From contig JAHWKS010000113.1 in the NCBI GenBank assembly GCA_019347795.1, forward strand, positions 1 to 10,001: a stretch of 10,001 nt of DNA, given 5' to 3'. Shown piece by piece: positions 6,265 through 10,001 of this stretch. This DNA is from Planctomycetota bacterium (GTDB lineage: Bacteria; Planctomycetota; Planctomycetia; Pirellulales; Pirellulaceae). The notes below the pieces were generated by a model. It worked only from the letters and a program-made list of their open reading frames with translations. It ran no database searches and was not told the origin of the DNA. How positions within the stretch are numbered: position 1 is the first letter of the stretch; every line of letters begins with the position of its first letter. Made by a program: the position numbers and the translations under genes.

Positions 6265-6784
6265 CGCGAATGCGGAGTGCGGAGTGCGGAATGAATTGGG
6301 GTCACGCGGCATAGGTCGTACGGCCTCAGATGCAGTTCTCGCGTTCGTGGTTCTCTTCTTCGTCGGGTGCGGATTAGATTCACGGACGACTCTCAAGACG
6401 GTCGAAATCGTCATCGATTCTACCGGTAGTCATCGGCTGATTCGGAAAGATTGGGAAAGCGTTCGGCTCACCGAGCCGAATAAGAAATCCTACAAACCTC
6501 ACTCGCTTGTTTGGCAGCGAAAGGAAGGCGATGAATGGGTCGAATATCTGACGATTACGCAAGCGGACTTCCAGGGCGGGAGTGATCGACGTCGTTGGGT
6601 AAGCGAGATTCATAGCTTCGATCCCAAGAGCGGGCGGGCCATCGTAAAGATCGCAGAGGGAGATGCGCCGGAAGGGAGTGGGAGCATAGCTTATGTATAC
6701 TCGTGGCGCGAATGGGATCTAACAGCGAATGCGGAGGTCCAAAAGCTCCGAATTTGTACTGATCCCTTCGAAGAATTGGACTAA
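6257..6784 (+). CDS. Small putative lipoprotein, unknown function
   Basis: This gene encodes 175 residues from the ATG at 6257, which overlaps the preceding stop (ATGCGTGA). A hydrophobic stretch, AVLAFVVLFFVGC (26-38), ends in a lipobox-like FVGC, so Cys38 is a probable lipid-attachment site and the protein is probably membrane-anchored outside the cytoplasm. The mature part is about 137 residues, hydrophilic and rich in Lys, Glu and Trp, with alternating strand-like segments such as LKTVEIVID and GRAIVKIAE. I do not recognise a family. The start is uncertain. GTG 6284 has GGAG six bases upstream and gives a more normal signal peptide (MRNELGSRGIGR before the hydrophobic core), and TTG 6296 is also possible. 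The first residues from 6257 are encoded by a heptamer repeat and look artificial. The GC content is clearly lower than around it (hand count 61 of 120 bases in 6421-6540), which suggests a recent or poorly adapted gene. It converges with the HerA fusion gene 20 bases away. Confidence 0.68.
   Translation: MRDANAECGVRNELGSRGIGRTASDAVLAFVVLFFVGCGLDSRTTLKTVEIVIDSTGSHRLIRKDWESVRLTEPNKKSYKPHSLVWQRKEGDEWVEYLTITQADFQGGSDRRRWVSEIHSFDPKSGRAIVKIAEGDAPEGSGSIAYVYSWREWDLTANAEVQKLRICTDPFEELD
6271..6291. repeat. Tandem heptamer repeat (TGCGGAG-type, three copies)
   Basis: Three 7-base units, TGCGGAG, TGCGGAG and TGCGGAA, follow each other directly after the stop codon of the DUF3500-like gene. Because 7 is not a multiple of 3, the array reads differently in each frame, and copy-number change would shift the frame of the longer lipoprotein reading. 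The units contain GGAG, which could act as a ribosome binding site for the GTG at 6284. I recall such heptamer arrays as dispersed intergenic elements in planctomycetes. Confidence 0.7.
6462..6480. repeat. Intragenic perfect hairpin
   Basis: TTCGGCTC (6462-6469) and GAGCCGAA (6473-6480) form a perfect 8-bp stem with a 3-base loop inside the lipoprotein gene. No T-tract follows, so it is not a typical intrinsic terminator. It may be chance or a minor mRNA structure. Confidence 0.5.
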
Positions 6785-6804
6785 TGCAGGTCACCATCGA
6801 TGAT

Positions 6805-9219
6805 TCAACCGCCGGCCCGCAGTTGCGCGAGGAAATGACGCCGGAGCGGGTTGTCCGCCATTTCTTGCTCCAGCCGGTCAGGGCGCCAGGCGGATTGGTG
6901 GAGCGAGAATAACATCCGGCTGCGGATCACGGCGCCGTCCACCGCAGCCGACATCTCGGGCCACCGCGCGACGAAGGCGCCCTTCGCCGCGCCTTTCCTG
7001 CCGGGCAGCCAGTCGGGCGCCCGGCCGTCCACGCTGAACCACTCTCGCACGCGCTCCACGTCTTGCTGGCTCTCCAACCGGCCGATGATCTTCGTGCTGC
7101 AGTTGCTGAACGCCTCGTACTCCACGGAGCGGGGACTCTGCGTACAGATGAGGCAGCAGACGCCGAATTTCCGCCCCTGGCTGAAGAGCCGCCGCAGCGG
7201 GACTTTCGCCGGCGGCTTACCGGCGCCGGCAGGAAGATAATCGCGGGCTTCGTCCAGATAAAAGAGGAGTTGCGGACCGCCGCCGGCGCTGGACGTGACC
7301 ATCCACCGATACACCTCGGCCGCCAGCGACGCGACGAAGAACTGTTTCTGATCGTCGTTCACCAGGGCGTTTAGATAGATGACGTTGAGCGGGACTTTAC
7401 CATCGGCCGTCGGTCGGCGCATCACTTCGACATCGAGCGGCACTCCGCCGGTGAACATGTTCGAGGCGACGCCGCGCAGCAGGCTGTTCAGTTTCCGCGC
7501 CAGTTTGTCTCGCTCGGGGCGGCCGATGAACTCGTCGGGATCTTCGATCCCCGCGATCGCCGGCTCGCGCAAGGCCTGGATGACGCGCGGCAGCGAGACT
7601 CGCGCGGCGCCTTCCTCTTTGCTCAACCCGCGGAGGATGTTGAGAATCAGCGTCTGCTGCAAGTCGCTGTCGCCGCTCGCTTGGGCCAGGCTCACGAGAT
7701 TCGCGGCGGCCGTGCCCAAGATGCATTCCAGCTCTTCGCTGCGCCGGAGCGGGTCGGTGATGTGCGCCAGCTCTTGGTCGTCCGCCAGCCGCAGCGGATT
7801 CAGCGAGAGCCGGATCGCGTGCGAAGAGCCCGGAGTCCAGACGCGGGTCTCCACGCGCTCGCGGAACTGGCGGTAGGCGTCTTGCTCGGCGCCGGTGAAG
7901 AGTCCTTCATCCTGTTGTTGGAGGAACTGCACGAGATCGCCCTGCGGATCGACCGCGATGACCGGAATCCTTTGGCGAATCGCCTCCTCAACAATCACCT
8001 TCGCCAGCCACGTCTTGCCGCTTCCGGCGGCGCCAACCACCGTTACATGCGTCGGCAGAACGTGCTTTGAAAACCCGACGAGCGTCTCATCCTTTCCTTC
8101 TAGACGGCCGATCCAGAGGTGATCCGCGGGGAGCGACACCTTGACCGGCGCCGCCGGTTTCGTTTTTTCCACCGTTTCCGGCATCGGGGCGTCGGGCGAG
8201 AGTTCCTCGGCCGGATCGACGTACTGCGCTCGCTGCAAACTCTCGCTCGGGGTTTGTCGCGCAGTCGCCGGCTCGACTGGTTTTGCTCCCGGCTGGGCGG
8301 CCGCATCCGCCCAATGGGAGAGGCGACTTCCTTCGTGCTTCGGCCCGAGCCGCGCCACGCAGACTTTGTCCCAGGGGCAAACTCCGCAATACTGCGGCTC
8401 GCCCGGCGGCTTCAACTGCTGCTTCCGCTGCTCGTCGTAGCGGAGCCATTCCAGGAGCGACGCGAGGAAGTCGTACATCGAGCGGCGATCGGCGTGGATT
8501 TGCTCCCACTGCTTCTCGACCATTTCGCGCCGCGGATGCAGGTACAAAACGCCTACATCCGGCTCGGTGCGATGCTGTACGTTGTGCATCAAAGCGTACA
8601 GGCTCACTTGGAACAGATCGTTCGTCGGGTGGTCGCCGGGCGTGAGCTTGTAGTCGATGATCCGCCGCCGTCCGCTGCGCCAATCGAAGAATACGTAATC
8701 CAGGACGCCGGTGATGTGAATCGCCTCGCCCTCCGGTCCGACTTCGAACGTCACATCGACTCGGCGCCGGCGGTCGCCGAACATCAGGTCCAGCATCTCC
8801 GCCAGGTCCATTCGCTCGTTTACGCCGAACGCCAGGATGTCGGCCAACTCGTCGAGATAGCGCCGCAGCGCCTCCATGAAGTTCTTCTGCTGCTCGCCGC
8901 CCGCGCGAAACAGCCGGTCGTGGTTGACGAACTCACCGTAGACCAGCTTCAGCAGCTCCTGAGAGATTTCGGTAGCGCTTTCTGAACGCCGCAGCAACTC
9001 CGTCACCTCCGGCCGATTCGCCGCGGCGCCGTTGAACCGCTCGACGGTCTGGTGAAAGAGCGACCCCAGCCCCGCATCCGCCACGCCCGGTTTCCAAATG
9101 CGGGTCACCCGCGGCTGTTTCAGCTCTTTGCGGCGCGTATGGTCGGCGTCGAAGTACGCGATCCGCGGGCACGACGCCGCCACGCGGACCTGCGAGACGT
9201 TCAGGTGCAGCGGATTCAT
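6805..9219 (-). CDS. Fused 4Fe-4S PD-(D/E)XK nuclease (Cas4/AddB-like) and HerA-type ATPase
   Basis: This 804-residue protein has two clear halves. Residues 1-290 are a RecB/Cas4-type nuclease. Cys17 lies in ASCPRIAYF, His56 in SLFHQTVE, Asp174 in GVLDY, Asp189 and Lys191 in IIDYK, and the QxxxY motif is Q204-Y208. Cys278, Cys281 and Cys287 (Cx2Cx5C) complete, with Cys17, the four-cysteine set that holds a 4Fe-4S cluster in Cas4 and AddB. A Pro/Ala-rich linker (about 305-362) follows. Residues 363-804 are a HerA/FtsK-class ATPase: Walker A GAAGSGKT (396-403), DPQGDL (424-429), Walker B LLFYLDEAR (651-659), sensor-like CTQSP (692-696) and SNCSTKIIGRL (705-715), as in HerA. The predicted role is DNA end resection or degradation driven by a hexameric translocase, comparable to NurA-HerA. 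All catalytic residues look intact. Its ATG overlaps the stop of the upstream gene by four bases (ATGA), indicating translational coupling. Domain calls are strong; the biological role is inferred. Confidence 0.9.
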   Translation of the reverse strand: MNPLHLNVSQVRVAASCPRIAYFDADHTRRKELKQPRVTRIWKPGVADAGLGSLFHQTVERFNGAAANRPEVTELLRRSESATEISQELLKLVYGEFVNHDRLFRAGGEQQKNFMEALRRYLDELADILAFGVNERMDLAEMLDLMFGDRRRRVDVTFEVGPEGEAIHITGVLDYVFFDWRSGRRRIIDYKLTPGDHPTNDLFQVSLYALMHNVQHRTEPDVGVLYLHPRREMVEKQWEQIHADRRSMYDFLASLLEWLRYDEQRKQQLKPPGEPQYCGVCPWDKVCVARLGPKHEGSRLSHWADAAAQPGAKPVEPATARQTPSESLQRAQYVDPAEELSPDAPMPETVEKTKPAAPVKVSLPADHLWIGRLEGKDETLVGFSKHVLPTHVTVVGAAGSGKTWLAKVIVEEAIRQRIPVIAVDPQGDLVQFLQQQDEGLFTGAEQDAYRQFRERVETRVWTPGSSHAIRLSLNPLRLADDQELAHITDPLRRSEELECILGTAAANLVSLAQASGDSDLQQTLILNILRGLSKEEGAARVSLPRVIQALREPAIAGIEDPDEFIGRPERDKLARKLNSLLRGVASNMFTGGVPLDVEVMRRPTADGKVPLNVIYLNALVNDDQKQFFVASLAAEVYRWMVTSSAGGGPQLLFYLDEARDYLPAGAGKPPAKVPLRRLFSQGRKFGVCCLICTQSPRSVEYEAFSNCSTKIIGRLESQQDVERVREWFSVDGRAPDWLPGRKGAAKGAFVARWPEMSAAVDGAVIRSRMLFSLHQSAWRPDRLEQEMADNPLRRHFLAQLRAGG

Positions 9220-10001
9220 CGCCCCGGCCGGTTCAAGAGATAGAGATAGTCGCCCATCGGCGTCGCGTTGATCAGTTCCTCATGGTGCATTTCCAACGCG
9301 ACCTGCTCCAGACGGACCTTCGTTTCCTCCACGCCGGGTCGGCCGTCTGCTTCATATTTCGCGTGATACTTCTGGGCCAACTCCACCGAAGACATGCCCA
9401 TCGTAAGCGCCAATTGGGCAGCGATGAACTGCCGAATCTCAAACGGGGGAGGAGGAGGCGGCGGAGGAGGAGTGGGCGCGGATTCCTCACAAAGCAACTC
9501 GCACAATAGCGGATGGCTGCGGTAACGGTCGTTGCGATGGTGCGACTGGATCACTTCAGCCTCGGAGATCTGCCGCATTCCAACCCCAGGCAGCACTGTC
9601 TCCAAGTCCCCCGAACGCGCCTCGCCGATCGCCGCTTCCAGCGCGTCAAGCTGAGCGTATTGGGAGAACGTCAATTGCATCACCTGAAAACCGTCCTTGC
9701 CGAGTGCGGATAGTTTCTCCCAGTATTGCTGTCCCGCTTTCCCGCAAGATAGCGGTTGGCGCTCATCGCAGACGACGATCACGTGCTCGGGCGGACTCGG
9801 ATCCTCGTAAATGCGTCGCAGCGACGCCGTGGCCGACGTCTTGCTTCCGGTGACAATGAACGTCAAGCCCGTCGCGACCTCCTGCCCTTCGGGGCTGCGC
9901 TCGCGCACCAGCAGATCGTACGTCGGCTTTTTCGACTTTTGTCCCGGCGGATGGCTTAGGTCGATGAGGGTATAGCGTTGCGACGAGTGCTTACACTGTA
10001 G
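9216..10001 (-). CDS. Unrecognised partner protein, C-terminal part, with polyproline linker and possible winged-helix tail
   Basis: The frame is open to the window edge, so this is the last 261 residues of a longer protein. The GTG at 9908 is probably internal because coding-like sequence continues upstream (YTLIDLSHPPGQ and KKPTYDLLV). The first part is alternating strand and helix, with TGLTFIVTGSKTSATASLRR (44-63), EHVIVVCDERQPL (72-84) and LTFSQYAQLDALEAAIGEAR (110-129), then the charged phrase EVIQSHHRNDRYR (149-161). Nine consecutive prolines (178-186) form a linker. The last 75 residues (QFIAAQLALTMGMSSVELAQ, then VEETKVRLEQVALEMHHEEL) look helical with a terminal strand, LYLL, reminiscent of a winged helix-turn-helix. 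I do not recognise the family. The coupling to the nuclease-HerA gene suggests a functional partner, perhaps a DNA-recognition or regulatory subunit. No Walker motif is visible in this part. Confidence 0.82.
   Translation of the reverse strand, partial: LQCKHSSQRYTLIDLSHPPGQKSKKPTYDLLVRERSPEGQEVATGLTFIVTGSKTSATASLRRIYEDPSPPEHVIVVCDERQPLSCGKAGQQYWEKLSALGKDGFQVMQLTFSQYAQLDALEAAIGEARSGDLETVLPGVGMRQISEAEVIQSHHRNDRYRSHPLLCELLCEESAPTPPPPPPPPPFEIRQFIAAQLALTMGMSSVELAQKYHAKYEADGRPGVEETKVRLEQVALEMHHEELINATPMGDYLYLLNRPGR
9444..9476. repeat. GGA/CGG trinucleotide tract encoding polyproline
   Basis: The plus strand is a purine-rich run of GGA and GGC units, read on the minus strand as nine proline codons (9444-9470), then Thr and Pro. 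The tract is in frame, so gain or loss of units would change the linker length without a frameshift. It separates the alpha/beta-like region from the helical C-terminal domain. Confidence 0.8.

Noticed and set aside
5029..6414. A 461-codon open frame on the minus strand opposite the DUF3500-like gene
   Set aside because: It is a shadow of the Tat-signal gene, which has an ideal ribosome binding site and family motifs. The minus product shows no motifs, and its SFRTPHSAF segment is translated heptamer repeat.
6462..6480. The perfect 8-bp stem as an intrinsic terminator
   Set aside because: It lies inside the lipoprotein coding sequence and is followed by TAAGAAATCC, with no T-tract.
6785..6804. 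A terminator between the convergent lipoprotein and nuclease-HerA genes
   Set aside because: The 20-base gap holds no stem or T-run.
8119..8985. A 288-codon plus-strand open frame within the nuclease-HerA gene
   Set aside because: The minus strand shows complete nuclease motifs here; the plus product is featureless.
6805..9219. Reading the Cas4-like domain as a CRISPR adaptation protein
   Set aside because: No repeat-spacer array or cas1/cas2 gene is visible in the window, and the fusion to HerA points to another DNA-processing role.

Overview
The window is GC-rich, bacterial and densely coded, with about eight protein genes and no RNA genes that I can see. The content fits a planctomycete of the Pirellula type. 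The evidence is a Tat-exported DUF3500-like protein, short dispersed repeat families of a kind I associate with planctomycete genomes (a heptamer repeat at 6271-6291 and a hairpin-rich repeat at 2870-2957), and genes that often start without a clear Shine-Dalgarno. This assignment is an inference, not proven by the sequence.

Layout. 1-555 (+) is the C-terminal two thirds of panC, pantothenate synthetase. It converges with 552-1979 (-), a 475-residue protein I do not recognise, and their stop codons overlap. That gene is divergent from 2081-2866 (+), an alpha/beta hydrolase with an intact Ser-Asp-His triad. The hydrolase converges on 2956-4989 (-), a complete YgiQ-family radical SAM protein, and a hairpin-rich repeat fills the gap between them. 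A 234-bp divergent region follows, holding three consecutive overlapping inverted repeats, a possible promoter and a strong ribosome binding site. It leads into 5224-6264 (+), the Tat-exported DUF3500-like protein. A small lipoprotein-like gene at 6257-6784 (+), clearly lower in GC, overlaps its end.

The last third (6805-10001, minus strand) is the most interesting part. It is a translationally coupled pair of genes. The upstream member runs off the window edge; its visible 261 residues end in a nine-proline linker and a helical, possibly winged-helix, tail. The downstream member is an 804-residue fusion of a four-cysteine (4Fe-4S type) PD-(D/E)XK nuclease of the Cas4/AddB kind with a HerA-type translocase ATPase. 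A nuclease working with a HerA ATPase recalls NurA-HerA DNA end processing and several HerA-based anti-phage systems. The pair is therefore a good candidate for an uncharacterised DNA-processing or defence module whose remaining genes lie beyond position 10001.

The other genes are metabolic or housekeeping (panC, ygiQ, hydrolase) or of unknown role, and share no evident pathway.
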